A stretch of DNA of 41,974 bases from Candidatus Omnitrophota bacterium (GTDB lineage Bacteria; Hinthialibacterota; Hinthialibacteria; Hinthialibacterales; Hinthialibacteraceae). The stretch lies in contig QZKN01000116.1 of assembly GCA_003598175.1 (NCBI GenBank), positions 1-41,974 on the forward strand, in the 5' to 3' direction. Positions within the stretch are counted from its first letter, which is position 1, and each line of letters opens with the position of its first letter. A model generated the notes under the pieces. That model ran no database searches, was not told the DNA's origin, and worked only from the letters and a program-made list of their open reading frames with translations. Below, one piece after another: positions 1 to 8,487 of the stretch. Both the position numbers and the translations under genes were made by a program.

Positions 1-711
1 CGTCCCGGCGAAAAACCGGGCGGAATGCGCCGCGATAAAATTCGTTCCGCCAACCTCGGCGACTGCGCCCAGCCCTGCCGTTGGAATTACGTCCTGATGG
101 AGCCGACCCGCGAGCATCATTATCTCCCGATCGAGGAGAATAGGCACGGTTCGACTATCCTCAGTTCGCGCGACCTGAACCTATCGGGGCATATTCCCGC
201 CCTTCTGCGCGCCGGGATCAGCGGGTTCAAGATCGAGGGGCGGATGAAAAGCATCTACTATGTCGCGAATACCGCGCGGGTGTACCGTCACTCTCTCGAC
301 CGGGCGCTCGCGGGGACTCCCCCCGACCCGGCAATCCTCGCCGAACTGGACACGGTCAGCCATCGTCCGTACACCACGGGGTTCTACTTCAACGAGAACG
401 AGTACCGCACCGGGGAAAGCGTGTCCGCGACCGAAACATCGGACTATACCCGAAAGTATAAATTCGTCGGCACCGTGCTGGAAAATATCGGCGGCGGCAG
501 AGCGATTGTCCGCGCGCAGAACCAGATCCGTTCCGGGGAGGTTCTCGACGCGATCTCGCCGCGTTTCGCCCATACGGAAATCCGCGGCTTCGGGATGCTT
601 GTCAAGGGCAAATCGGTCGACATGGTTCAGCCGAATACGGAGTTTACCATCGAATGCGGAGTAGAACTGAATGGGATGGATTTAATCAGACGGTCGCTGA
701 GTGACATCTAA
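1..711 (+). CDS. U32 peptidase-family protein, 5' end outside window
   Basis: The reading frame is open from base 1, so the gene begins upstream of the window and the ATG at 25 is internal. The visible part carries the U32 signature region: a GDCAQPCRW segment followed by SSRDLNLSGHIPALLRAGI and FKIEGRMKSIYYVA, which match the conserved core and second conserved block of this family. Downstream lies a short C-terminal beta-barrel-like domain. Family members include collagenase-like peptidases and proteins needed for RNA hydroxylation or quinone hydroxylation, several of which bind Fe-S through cysteines. Which subgroup this belongs to cannot be decided from the fragment. It converges on the leftward xerC-like gene, with about 60 bases between the stops. 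Confidence 0.85.
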   Translation, partial: RPGEKPGGMRRDKIRSANLGDCAQPCRWNYVLMEPTREHHYLPIEENRHGSTILSSRDLNLSGHIPALLRAGISGFKIEGRMKSIYYVANTARVYRHSLDRALAGTPPDPAILAELDTVSHRPYTTGFYFNENEYRTGESVSATETSDYTRKYKFVGTVLENIGGGRAIVRAQNQIRSGEVLDAISPRFAHTEIRGFGMLVKGKSVDMVQPNTEFTIECGVELNGMDLIRRSLSDI

Positions 712-770
712 TGCTTCGGCTGGTTCAGCATGACAACGTATTGAAGGAGTAATTCACTCACCCCGCACTA

Positions 771-1661
771 TTACACACTAGCATGGGGATGGAACTTATC
801 GTAGCTTTCCTTAAGTTTCTCAGGCGAAAGATGGGTATAAATCTGAGTAGTGGACAGGCTCGCATGTCCGAGCATCTCCTGTATGACACGGATATTCGCG
901 CCGTTCTCCAGCAAATGGGTCGCGAACGTATGCCGCAGGGTATGCGGATGCACGTTCTTGTTGACTGCGAGTTTCTCGATATACTTCTCTAAAATGTAGC
1001 GTACCATCCTGTCGGTGATACGTTTCCCGCGGCGGGTCAGGAAAAGCCCCCGTTCGCCGGGCACGGGGCGGAACTCGTCACGGACAGCAAGGTATCTGCC
1101 CAGCAGCCTGCGCGCGGTATCGCCGGTCGGTACGATCCGTTCCTTCGATCCCTTACCGACCACACGTACGACGCCCTGTTTATACTCGATATCGAGGATA
1201 TCGAGGCCGGTGAGTTCGGACACACGCAGACCGCTCGCGTAGAGAAGGGTGATCAATGCTTTATCGCGCAGGGACAATGCCGAATCTTCCGGGATAGATT
1301 CCAGCAGGGCGAGGACCTCGTTCTTCTCCAGCACGGCGGGAAGGCGTTTCTCCTTCTTCGGCGAACTGAGCAGGTCGGCGGGATTCTTTTTTATAATACC
1401 CTCGCGGAGAAGGTATTTGTAGAGGGATTTCAGCGACGCGATTTTCCGTTCGAGACTCGACGCTTTCAGGCGGCGCCCGCTGAGATCGGTGAGATAGTTC
1501 ATCAGCACACGGTAGTCGATCTCGGCGAACAATCGAATCCCGGCCTCGCCGCAGAATCCGAGGAATACCTCGAAATCCTCGGCGTACGCCTTCAGGGTGT
1601 GCTCAGAACTTCCCTTCTCGTATTTCATATGCCTGAGATAGTTATCGATATGCTCTTTCAA
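771..1661 (-). CDS. xerC: XerC/XerD-type tyrosine recombinase
   Basis: A 296-residue protein of normal Xer length. An N-terminal SAM-like core-binding domain (about 1-90) is followed by the catalytic domain. The catalytic set is visible: Arg146 (ASGLRVSEL), Lys170 (VGKGSKER), His240-x-x-Arg243 (HTLRHTFATH), His266 (LGHASLSTTQIY) and the nucleophile Tyr275. Xer proteins resolve chromosome dimers at dif; some act in element integration. It lies downstream of hslVU-queE on the same strand, and a Xer gene near hslVU is a known arrangement in other bacteria (codV-clpQY in Bacillus), which favours a housekeeping role. The start at 1661 is TTG; a stop lies five codons upstream, so the only later choice is the ATG at codon 12. 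XerC versus XerD cannot be separated here. Confidence 0.88.
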   Translation of the reverse strand: MKEHIDNYLRHMKYEKGSSEHTLKAYAEDFEVFLGFCGEAGIRLFAEIDYRVLMNYLTDLSGRRLKASSLERKIASLKSLYKYLLREGIIKKNPADLLSSPKKEKRLPAVLEKNEVLALLESIPEDSALSLRDKALITLLYASGLRVSELTGLDILDIEYKQGVVRVVGKGSKERIVPTGDTARRLLGRYLAVRDEFRPVPGERGLFLTRRGKRITDRMVRYILEKYIEKLAVNKNVHPHTLRHTFATHLLENGANIRVIQEMLGHASLSTTQIYTHLSPEKLKESYDKFHPHASV

Positions 1662-1751
1662 TTTCGTACCCCGTTATAATATCGGTAAAAACCGGCATAC
1701 GATGATACCGTACTGTCAAAGGGGTTAACATAATCGGAAGTTGAACAATCC

Positions 1752-2483
1752 CTATAATACTCGCAGTATCTTGTGCACCTGCGGGAGAACCCGGATCTCG
1801 AAGTCAAACTTGTCGATTATTTTACAAATGACTTCAAGATTATCGCCTGTCACCACTTTTTCATCATGGGTCACAGGCTGAAATACGAACGACATCCGCG
1901 GGTTCAGTTTTTTAAACTCGTCCGCCATAGCCAGCGCGGCCTTCAGTTCGGATTCCGGAGTCTCGTCCGAGAACACGGTCTTGATAACCACCTGCTTGGC
2001 GTTATCCAGCCTCTGCAGAAAGAACCGGTTATCCTCCATTACGCTCTCGCCGGACACCGACGGCAGTTTGATATCGACAGACCAGACGTCTATCCGGTCA
2101 ACAAGCGCGGGGGTGATATTATCCCGCAGGGTTCCGTTTGTCTCCATCATCAACCGCTTTCCCTTCAGTCCGGGGAACAGCGCTTCGATGAATTGAGACT
2201 GCAGCATAGGTTCCCCGCCGGTAAAACACCAGTTCCGGTGCTTGAATCCCGACATGATCGCCAAACAATCCTCGAGGGAGATGGGATTGAAATGGTGCTC
2301 GGCGATATCCGTACTGCATTTCAGTACCCTTGCGGATTCCAGCGGTTCGTTCGCCCAATCCGTATCGCAGTAACGGCACTTCAGATTGCATCCGGTAAAA
2401 CGAATAAAGTTGTAGGGAATCCCTACTTCAGGGCCTTCTCCCTGAATTGAAGAAAAAATCTCGGCAATGTTAGCATTTTCCAT
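1752..2483 (-). CDS. queE: 7-carboxy-7-deazaguanine synthase
   Basis: Radical SAM enzyme that converts 6-carboxytetrahydropterin to 7-carboxy-7-deazaguanine in the queuosine/preQ1 pathway. The start chosen is the ATG at 2481-2483, giving MENANIAEIFSSIQGEG, which fits the family N-terminus; an upstream in-frame TTG at 2511-2513 would add ten unconserved residues. The cluster-binding cysteines lie in CNLKCRYC (C32, C36, C39), spaced CxxxCxxC as in classical radical SAM proteins. FTGGEPMLQ is the SAM-binding GGEP motif. The ATG begins one base after the stop of the DUF218 gene, so the two are probably cotranscribed. No other queuosine gene is visible nearby. Confidence 0.92.
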   Translation of the reverse strand: MENANIAEIFSSIQGEGPEVGIPYNFIRFTGCNLKCRYCDTDWANEPLESARVLKCSTDIAEHHFNPISLEDCLAIMSGFKHRNWCFTGGEPMLQSQFIEALFPGLKGKRLMMETNGTLRDNITPALVDRIDVWSVDIKLPSVSGESVMEDNRFFLQRLDNAKQVVIKTVFSDETPESELKAALAMADEFKKLNPRMSFVFQPVTHDEKVVTGDNLEVICKIIDKFDFEIRVLPQVHKILRVL

Positions 2484-2484
2484 A

Positions 2485-3090
2485 TCAGTACCCGAATATA
2501 AACGCGCGGACAAGCGCTAACGCCTCACGGAGCGTGTAAATCCATAACTCCTTCAGGCGAATCTCCTTACGTTCGGCGGCGATAAACTCCGCGTTCGTAA
2601 TCCCGCTGCGTCCGGCAAACAACACTATTCTCGGAATGTGATACTTCTGGCTGATGAACACAATTCCGTTCACATCATTTTTTATCGAATATTCTTTAAC
2701 ATTTTCCATAGTCTCGTGGGTGGTCACTCCCATCTTATCCTCGATAATTTTCGCAGGCGAAATACCGTGCTGGATCAGGTAAGCCTTCATGCTCCGTACT
2801 TCGTACATAGTCCCGCTGATAAAAAAAAGCCGTACCTGTTTTTCCTGATAAAGCTCAATTCCCTTATCCAGCCGCATCTGAAGCGCGATACTGGGCCCTT
2901 CTTTTTTGATACCCGCCCCGAAAATCACCGCAAGCTCCTTTGTCCCGTTCATATCCTCCGACACAGGATAGAACTGTACTACCGCGAGCGAAGTGAGAAG
3001 CAGTATAAAAACCGATGATGCAAAGATGACCGTCAATCTCAGGAGGATTTTCCCAATGCCCGCGCGCTCTTTTTTTGCGTCATTCCTCAT
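2485..3090 (-). CDS. DUF218 / SanA-YdcF-like membrane protein
   Basis: A 201-residue protein with a basic N-terminus and one transmembrane segment (about 16-40), followed by a soluble domain expected on the outer face of the membrane. The domain shows DUF218 features: AVIFGAGIKKEGPS near its start, the turn GVTTHETMENV, and FISQKYHIPRIVLFA. SanA and ElyC of this family act in envelope integrity and vancomycin tolerance in enteric bacteria; the biochemical activity is not settled. Its start overlaps the end of the DUF89 gene by 11 bases and its stop is one base before queE, so it sits inside a tight operon. Confidence 0.78.
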   Translation of the reverse strand: MRNDAKKERAGIGKILLRLTVIFASSVFILLLTSLAVVQFYPVSEDMNGTKELAVIFGAGIKKEGPSIALQMRLDKGIELYQEKQVRLFFISGTMYEVRSMKAYLIQHGISPAKIIEDKMGVTTHETMENVKEYSIKNDVNGIVFISQKYHIPRIVLFAGRSGITNAEFIAAERKEIRLKELWIYTLREALALVRAFIFGY

Positions 3091-3955
3091 CCGCGCCGCT
3101 CCGGTAATAAAAAATCAAACTATTCTCAGGGTATCCGGTGAACTCCGCCACTACGCCGCATTTTATCTTGAAAAGGTGATAGACCGGGCGGTTCAACAAA
3201 CGGGATTCAAAATTCCCCTGCCCCTTCGCGATCACGATATCCGATTCGCCGAATATCCCCGCGAACTCCGGGGTACGGACTGGCGATATACCCGGAATAG
3301 CGTCTCCACCGGGCGAGATCACTTTCACGATCTTATCAAGGCCGACCGCGCGCGCATCGTCAAGAGTCACATCGTTAATAATCGGCCCGGAACGGGTTAC
3401 CGCGGTAATCTCAAGTCCGGGATATCTATCCAAAAGGGTCTCGATCAGGAGCATATCCAGAACAATTTCCCCGCTGTTGTCTAAAATATATAATAACGTT
3501 TTCGCGCGCCTGAGATCTTCGGTAAACCGTCCGAACTCATCGATACGAAACTCCGCATGTTCGGCTTCCTGCAAAATAGAATCCGCATCGGGAACATGCC
3601 CAAGAATCGCAAGGTCGATGATATTTCCGAGGGCGGCTAATTTAACCCCCGCGGCGACAGGATCGTCCGCTTTAGCCACATACTCACTGAATACGGGGTA
3701 TAGCTCCAACGCCTCGCGATTAGACATTTCCTTCTCCGCGCTGAACGGGTCCGCTATCCCGGTATGACTGGTAATCATCGCATAAACCATCTGGGCAATT
3801 TCGGGAGGGCTGAACTCGCCGGCAACTTTTTCACCTATCAGCTCGTTTAAAAGTTTGCGGATAGCGTCCGCGTGGCTTTCATCGTCTATAGTAAGCCGGA
3901 TTAATCTATCAACCTGATTGGTGATACACGGGATGCATGAGGGGTTTACAATCAT
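3080..3955 (-). CDS. DUF89 family protein (ARMT1-like damage-control phosphatase)
   Basis: A 291-residue protein typical of prokaryotic DUF89 members. It begins with the Cys pair PSCIPCITNQ near the N-terminus. The core shows LLYILDNSGEIVLDMLLIE, where the DNxGE motif carries the metal- and phosphate-binding residues, then VTRSGPIINDVTLDDA and DIVIAKGQGNFE, the further conserved blocks. Characterised members are metal-dependent phosphatases that remove damaged sugar phosphates or nucleotides, and a plant member acts on phosphopantetheine. The substrate here is unknown. It starts two bases after the stop of the small zinc-ribbon gene and overlaps the DUF218 gene at its 3' end. Confidence 0.85.
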   Translation of the reverse strand: MIVNPSCIPCITNQVDRLIRLTIDDESHADAIRKLLNELIGEKVAGEFSPPEIAQMVYAMITSHTGIADPFSAEKEMSNREALELYPVFSEYVAKADDPVAAGVKLAALGNIIDLAILGHVPDADSILQEAEHAEFRIDEFGRFTEDLRRAKTLLYILDNSGEIVLDMLLIETLLDRYPGLEITAVTRSGPIINDVTLDDARAVGLDKIVKVISPGGDAIPGISPVRTPEFAGIFGESDIVIAKGQGNFESRLLNRPVYHLFKIKCGVVAEFTGYPENSLIFYYRSGADEE

Positions 3956-3957
3956 GC

Positions 3958-4257
3958 TCAGCCCCGTCTGCTTTTATTCGGGTCGTAACAGTAGGAGCAT
4001 CCCTTAATAAAAACTTTATCCTCCGGCTCCGCTTTATAAGTTTTTACATAGACAACATCTTCGTCGGAAAGCGGTGTTTTACAGACCGGACAAACCTTTT
4101 CGGAATCCTGCTGGATCGTTCTCACCGCGCGGACTTCTTCACCCTCGGCGCTGCTCCTTCCACGGCGCTTTCCGCGTATCACCGGCAGGCTGTATAAAAA
4201 TATCACTATCGCGGCAAGCACGCCCATGCTGATGTAGATGATGGTCATCGGTTCCAT
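3958..4257 (-). CDS. Small membrane protein with C-terminal zinc-ribbon-like cysteines
   Basis: A 99-residue protein. Residues about 5-25 form one hydrophobic segment, followed by a basic stretch (RGKRRGR) that suggests the C-terminal part is cytoplasmic. Two CxxC pairs, C56/C59 (CPVC) and C87/C90 (CSYC), look like a zinc ribbon. I do not recognise a named family. It lies 11 bases after hslU and two bases before the DUF89 gene, so it is probably expressed with the protease genes. A role tied to HslUV is possible but rests only on position. Confidence 0.65.
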   Translation of the reverse strand: MEPMTIIYISMGVLAAIVIFLYSLPVIRGKRRGRSSAEGEEVRAVRTIQQDSEKVCPVCKTPLSDEDVVYVKTYKAEPEDKVFIKGCSYCYDPNKSRRG

Positions 4258-4268
4258 GCGTACCCCGC

Positions 4269-5666
4269 TTATAAAATATACTTAGTAACATCGCTGTCTT
4301 TGATAATCTTACTCAGCCGTTCCTTCACATATTCGCTCGTAATTTTCACTTTCTCGCCCGGCATATCGGGAGCGTTAAACGAAATATCCTCCATCAGGAA
4401 TTCCATAATCGTATGGAGACGCCTCGCTCCGATATCCTCGAGAGTGCTGTTTATTTCGAACGCGATTTCGGCGATTTTGTCGTACGCCGCCTCATTGAAG
4501 CTGACCTTCACCCCTTCCGTATCCAATAATTCCGTATACTGCCGGATCAGCGAACTTTTCGGTTCGACCAGGATACGTTTCAAGTCGGGGCATGTCAGGC
4601 TTTCCATCTCGACCCGGATGGGGAATCTCCCCTGAAGTTCGGGTATCATGTCCGACGGTTTTGAAATATGGAACGCCCCGGCGGCGATAAACAGGATATG
4701 ATCGGTCTTGATTACCCCGTACTTGGTGCTGACGGTCGTACCCTCGACAATCGGCAGCAGGTCGCGCTGGACTCCCTCCCGCGATACGTCAGGGCCGTGC
4801 CCGGACGCCTTGTCCGCGATCTTGTCGATTTCATCCAGAAAGATGATACCCATTTCCTGCGCCCATTTCAGCCCCATCTGGATTGCTTTATCCTTATCGA
4901 TACGTTCGTCCATAAACTGTTCTGTCAATGTATCCCGCGCGTCCTTGACGCTCATCTTGCGTTTTTCCTCGGTCTCAAGCCCGCCCTCGCCGCCGAAAAG
5001 CGACTGAAAATTGGTTTCTACGTCGTCCATACCGGGAAACATATCGACCATCGGGAATATCGCAACGGGTTTTTTCTTCACCTTGATTTCCACAATCAGA
5101 TTAGCATACTCTCCGGCATTCATCTTTTTTACAATATCCGCCCGGAGCTTCCGCTTATCCGCCGGAAGCATCTCGAATTCGGCAATATCCCCCTGCTCGG
5201 TCAACTGACTCCAGATTGATTTCTGAAGGATTTTATTCACCTCGGGAATAACCGATTCGCGTACTTCCTCGCGCATCCGTGACTTGATCCTGTTGACCGA
5301 ATGGTTCACGAGCGCACGGATCATATATTCTACATCGCGCCCGACATACCCGCGTTCGGTAAACTTGGTTGCCTCGACCTTCACAAACGGAGCGTCGACA
5401 AGCTGAGCGATGCGGCGCGCGATCTCAGTCTTTCCGACACCGGTCGGCCCCATCATCAGGATGTTTTTCGGCGCGATCTCCTCACGTAGTTCCTCGGGCA
5501 CAAGTTTCCTGCGCATCCGGTTGCGGAGAGCTAACGCCACAAGCCGTTTCGCGCGATCCTGCCCGACAATATACTGATCAAGGAGTCCGACAATATCTTT
5601 CGGTTTAAACTTCTGCATATCGTTATCGAATAATTGGATTGTATCGTTTTCGTTCACCGGGGGCAT
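4269..5666 (-). CDS. hslU: HslU, ATPase subunit of the HslUV protease
   Basis: AAA+ unfoldase that recognises substrates and threads them into the HslV chamber in the cytoplasm. The 465-residue protein has Walker A at 73-80 (GPTGVGKT), the GYVGRDVE pore motif at about 106-113, an intermediate (I) domain at about 120-250, Walker B at 274-281 (IIFLDEID), and the sensor region with ELQGRFPIRVE. It ends in YIL; in the family the HslU C-terminal tail docks into pockets on HslV. It carries about 20 extra N-terminal residues compared with the usual start. The ATG at 5664-5666 lies three bases after the hslV stop and is preceded by GGAG, so the start is well supported and translation is probably coupled. 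Confidence 0.96.
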   Translation of the reverse strand: MPPVNENDTIQLFDNDMQKFKPKDIVGLLDQYIVGQDRAKRLVALALRNRMRRKLVPEELREEIAPKNILMMGPTGVGKTEIARRIAQLVDAPFVKVEATKFTERGYVGRDVEYMIRALVNHSVNRIKSRMREEVRESVIPEVNKILQKSIWSQLTEQGDIAEFEMLPADKRKLRADIVKKMNAGEYANLIVEIKVKKKPVAIFPMVDMFPGMDDVETNFQSLFGGEGGLETEEKRKMSVKDARDTLTEQFMDERIDKDKAIQMGLKWAQEMGIIFLDEIDKIADKASGHGPDVSREGVQRDLLPIVEGTTVSTKYGVIKTDHILFIAAGAFHISKPSDMIPELQGRFPIRVEMESLTCPDLKRILVEPKSSLIRQYTELLDTEGVKVSFNEAAYDKIAEIAFEINSTLEDIGARRLHTIMEFLMEDISFNAPDMPGEKVKITSEYVKERLSKIIKDSDVTKYIL

Positions 5667-5669
5667 AAT

Positions 5670-6218
5670 TTACTCCGAGATTTCTTCCACTTGTATACTG
5701 GAATTGGTATAAATGCATATTTCCGACGCGATCTTCAGAGAATCCCGCGCAATATCTGCGGCGGACATTTTTGCCCCCGAACGCATATACGCAAGCGCCG
5801 AAGCGCGGGCATATTGTCCGCCCGACCCGATCGCCGCCACATCGTTCTCAGGTTCCAGCACATTACCGTTACCGGAGATCACAAGCATGTTCTTTTTATC
5901 CGCGACCACTATCATGGCCTCAAGCTGACGGAGTATCTTATCGGTGCGCCATTCCTTCGCCAACTGCACGCTTGCGCGTACGAGGTCTCCCGAATGCTCC
6001 TCGAGCTTCCCCTCGAACTTTTCGAGCAGGGCAAACGCATCGGCAGCCGAACCCGCAAATCCTGCGAGTACGGTTCCCTTACGGAGCGGACGGATTTTAT
6101 TCGCACTTTCCTTTATCACAGTTTCGCCGAACGTGACCTGACCGTCGCCGGCCATCGCGACCTTTCCGTCACGGCGTACCGCTATTATAGTCGTAGAACG
6201 CCATTTACCCGAAGCCAT
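5670..6218 (-). CDS. hslV: HslV, proteolytic subunit of the HslUV protease
   Basis: N-terminal nucleophile threonine protease that forms a double hexamer. The start chosen is the ATG at 6216-6218, with GGAGGA five bases upstream. A longer frame up to 6317 runs into the promoter-like sequence and adds unconserved residues. The protein then begins with eight residues before [23 protein letters not shown], where the first Thr of TTI aligns with the catalytic N-terminal Thr of HslV. A short propeptide would therefore have to be removed, unlike enterobacterial HslV where only Met is lost. [14 protein letters not shown] is a further family block. Its stop is three bases before hslU. Confidence 0.95.
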   Translation of the reverse strand: MASGKWRSTTIIAVRRDGKVAMAGDGQVTFGETVIKESANKIRPLRKGTVLAGFAGSAADAFALLEKFEGKLEEHSGDLVRASVQLAKEWRTDKILRQLEAMIVVADKKNMLVISGNGNVLEPENDVAAIGSGGQYARASALAYMRSGAKMSAADIARDSLKIASEICIYTNSSIQVEEISE

Positions 6219-6249
6219 GCTTCCTCCGTTACTATACGCGCAATATAAA

Positions 6250-6278
6250 AGTATAATATTAAATCGGGTTTTCGGCAA
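6250..6278 (-). promoter_or_regulatory. Sigma-70-type promoter candidate for the hslVU operon
   Basis: Reading the minus strand, TTGCCG (6273-6278) is followed after 17 bases by TATACT (6250-6255). The match is 4/6 at -35 and 5/6 at -10 with an ideal spacer. The predicted transcription start lies about 25 bases upstream of the hslV ATG. This supports the shorter hslV start. Confidence 0.5.
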
Positions 6279-6381
6279 GAATCGGCCATAGCTATTCGAT
6301 AGGAAAATCAATAACACTGCTGCAATATTTGAAACATATGGAACCTATTTGCGAATAACTATCAGATTATCTAAATACGAA

Positions 6382-6705
6382 TTAATCCGCTTTTGATAGA
6401 ATAAGTTCCCCTAGGCGTTTCCGGTCCAATTTCCGTTCATACAACGGCGCGAGATTATCGCGATAAGCCGGTATAGTATCCGTAAGCGTAGTCCGTCCGT
6501 CCTGTTTAAAGATTACCCCTAAGGCGAGCTTACCGTCACTCATCGCAATTTCGAACGCCTTAGCGCGGTCGGTGGAATCATGCGATGAATCGAGAACATA
6601 GGTATTTTCCTTGAACCATTGATAAGTATTGACTTTATTAAAAGATACGCAGGGATGAAGAATATCGACAAGCGCGTATCCCTTGAATAAAATCGCCTGC
6701 TTCAT
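6382..6705 (-). pseudogene. korB: 2-oxoacid:ferredoxin oxidoreductase beta subunit, C-terminal fragment cut at the join
   Basis: About 108 residues are recognisable as the C-terminal part of a KorB/PorB-type beta subunit. KGYALVDILHPCVSFNKVNTYQWFKENTYVLD matches the conserved block that follows the TPP-binding part, and the tail region LAPLYERKLD is also typical. The enzyme converts 2-oxoglutarate or a related 2-oxoacid to acyl-CoA with reduction of ferredoxin. The TPP-binding N-terminal two thirds are missing: to the right of about 6,705 the frame stops matching and the sequence becomes mnmG on the other strand. It is labelled pseudogene only because it is truncated; I think the gene is intact in its real genome and cut here by an assembly join. 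Confidence 0.8.
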
Positions 6706-6712
6706 CACCCGC
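6690..6712. other. Probable chimeric join between two genomes
   Basis: Two unrelated genes on opposite strands both lose their N-terminal parts here. Bases 6694-6705 can be read as the KorB segment MKQA on the minus strand and as the MnmG segment ACFI on the plus strand. Such a short shared stretch is what a false overlap in an assembly would use. A natural rearrangement is possible but would have destroyed two important genes at once. Confidence 0.8.
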
Positions 6713-7861
6713 ACCAACGAAAGCACCGCCGATGCGATTCGGCGCGGCTTGGATCGCTCTCCCCTTTACACCGGAAAAATCCGCGGCGTCGGCCCGCGCT
6801 ATTGCCCTTCCATCGAAGATAAAATCCACCGATTTCCCGATAAAACTTCCCACCAGGTTTTTCTCGAGCCGGAAGGAATGGAATCCAATCTGATTTATCC
6901 CAACGGTATCTCCACCAGCCTGCCTCTCGACGTGCAGGAGGAATACATCCACACCATTCCCGGCCTGGAACGCGCCGTCATTGTCCATCCGGGGTATGCG
7001 GTAGAGTATTTCTTCTCCAATCCACAGGATTTGTTTCCCTGGCTGGAAACCAAGCGCATTCAAGGTCTCTTTTTTGCCGGTCAGATCAACGGCACATCCG
7101 GCTACGAAGAAGCCTCGGCGCAAGGTATGATTGCCGGCATCAACGCTGCTTTGAAAATCAAAGGGGAGGAACCGTTTATCCTTGGCCGGGAAGAAGCCTA
7201 TATCGGCGTGCTGATCGACGATCTGGTCACGAAAGGCGTGGAAGAGCCTTATCGCCTTTTCACTTCCTCCGCCGAACACCGGTTGCTGTTGCGTCAGGAC
7301 AACGCCGATTTCCGCTTGATGGAACACGGTTATACACTTGGCCTGATTCCAAAAGAATGGAAAGAGGAGATCGTTGGCTGGAAACGTGACATGGAGACGC
7401 TACGTGAAGAACTGCGTCGCCGTGTAATCGTTCCGAAAGACTCGGTTCGCAACATCATGAATGAGTTGGACTTGGGCGAAATTTCTCATCCCACTCCCTT
7501 GCTTCACATTCTCCGCCGCGCCAACATGTCCGCGCGTCATCTCGATCGTTTCGACATGGATATCTCCCGTTATCATCCTCGCGTTTTGGAACAATTGGAG
7601 ATTGAAACCAAATACCAAGGGTACATCGAACGGCAATGCAAACAAATCGAGGAAGATAAAAAAGCCGACAAACGCAAAATCCCCGCTGATATCGATTATG
7701 CGAAATTGGAAGGAATGCGAAACGAAGCGCGGGAGAAATTCAATCGCGTCAAACCGGCGACAATCGGCCAGGCGGCGCGAATTCCGGGAATTTTCCCATC
7801 GGATGTCAATGTGCTTTGGATTCATGTGATGAAAATGGCGAAAGAACAACCGGCAGCTTAA
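6695..7861 (+). pseudogene. mnmG: MnmG (GidA) tRNA modification enzyme, N-terminal part missing
   Basis: The fragment starts at the segment CFITRTNE, which corresponds to roughly residue 250 of full-length MnmG (about 620 residues), and continues to a natural stop. Conserved parts include DRSPLYTGKIRGVGPRYCPSIEDKI, HQVFLEPEG, GLFFAGQINGTSGYEEA, and the C-terminal helical domain ending in IGQAARIPGI. MnmG with MnmE makes the cmnm5 modification at U34 of certain tRNAs. The FAD-binding Rossmann region is absent because the sequence changes to another gene at about 6,700. The TTG at 6683 is not a real start. The stop shares the bases TTAA with the stop of the convergent GerMN gene. Probably a complete gene interrupted by a chimeric join. 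Confidence 0.93.
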
Positions 7862-8472
7862 AAATCGGTGCTAATCGTATAGCGGACGAACGTCTTGTCG
7901 GGCGCGAAGGGGAGAGACCAATCCCAAACCGTGTGTGAATTTTGGATGATTTCTCCGTTTACGAGAATCTGCACATCTTTTATGCGGGGAGAAAGTTCCG
8001 CCGTTGTGTTCACGATGGCATAGATCATGGCCCATTCATGCAAAGCATGACCGGCCGTATCGGATAACAATTGTTCGGTAAAGTTGAGATAAACCCGTCC
8101 TTCCGCCTCGCTCCAAAATACGTTCTCCACTTGTGCGCCTTCCGGAATCGGATTGATTAAATTGGACGATATCGGCTTGCGCAATAACTCCTTCAGGGCC
8201 AAATGAATTCGTTCCGTCAATGAATCCGTATGGGCAATCACGCGTTTTTCGGTTTCCAATTGGGTATAGTCTTTCGTGAGATAAAAAACGGAAACGCCGG
8301 TCTGCTGCGGCTCCCAGCTTTGCGGCGTGTTTTGAATCGCCGGCGTCGGCAAAACCGGAAGCGTATATTGCGGTTGTTGCGATTCCAATTGCAGAAACAA
8401 ATATCCGACAACCGACAGACAACCAAGAAAAAGCAGAAACAATAAAACGATGAGAACGGTTTTAATATCCAT
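7858..8472 (-). CDS. GerMN-domain membrane-anchored protein
   Basis: A 204-residue protein with one N-terminal membrane segment (about 6-28), a short proline-rich linker, and a GerMN-like domain from about residue 55. Supporting parts are VSVFYLTKDYTQLETEKRVIA, the helical block LALKELLRKPISSNLINPIPEGAQVENVFWSEAEGRVYLNFTEQL given here in shortened form as LALKELL, IPEGAQV and VYLNFTEQL, and the final VQILVNGE. GerMN domains are found in the sporulation protein GerM and in many envelope proteins of non-sporulating bacteria; a role in peptidoglycan or cell-surface processes is inferred. It begins 15 bases after the amidase stop, so it is likely in one transcript with the amidase and mannosidase genes. 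Confidence 0.75.
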   Translation of the reverse strand: MDIKTVLIVLLFLLFLGCLSVVGYLFLQLESQQPQYTLPVLPTPAIQNTPQSWEPQQTGVSVFYLTKDYTQLETEKRVIAHTDSLTERIHLALKELLRKPISSNLINPIPEGAQVENVFWSEAEGRVYLNFTEQLLSDTAGHALHEWAMIYAIVNTTAELSPRIKDVQILVNGEIIQNSHTVWDWSLPFAPDKTFVRYTISTDF

Positions 8473-8487
8473 CGGCGCGAATGTAAA

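Noticed and set aside
709..735. Possible terminator hairpin after the U32 gene (ATGCT...AGCAT)
   Set aside because: Only five pairs around a long loop and no T run follows.
6638..7327. Minus-strand frame opposite mnmG that also crosses the join
   Set aside because: The translated sequence resembles no known family, and the mnmG frame explains the same bases.
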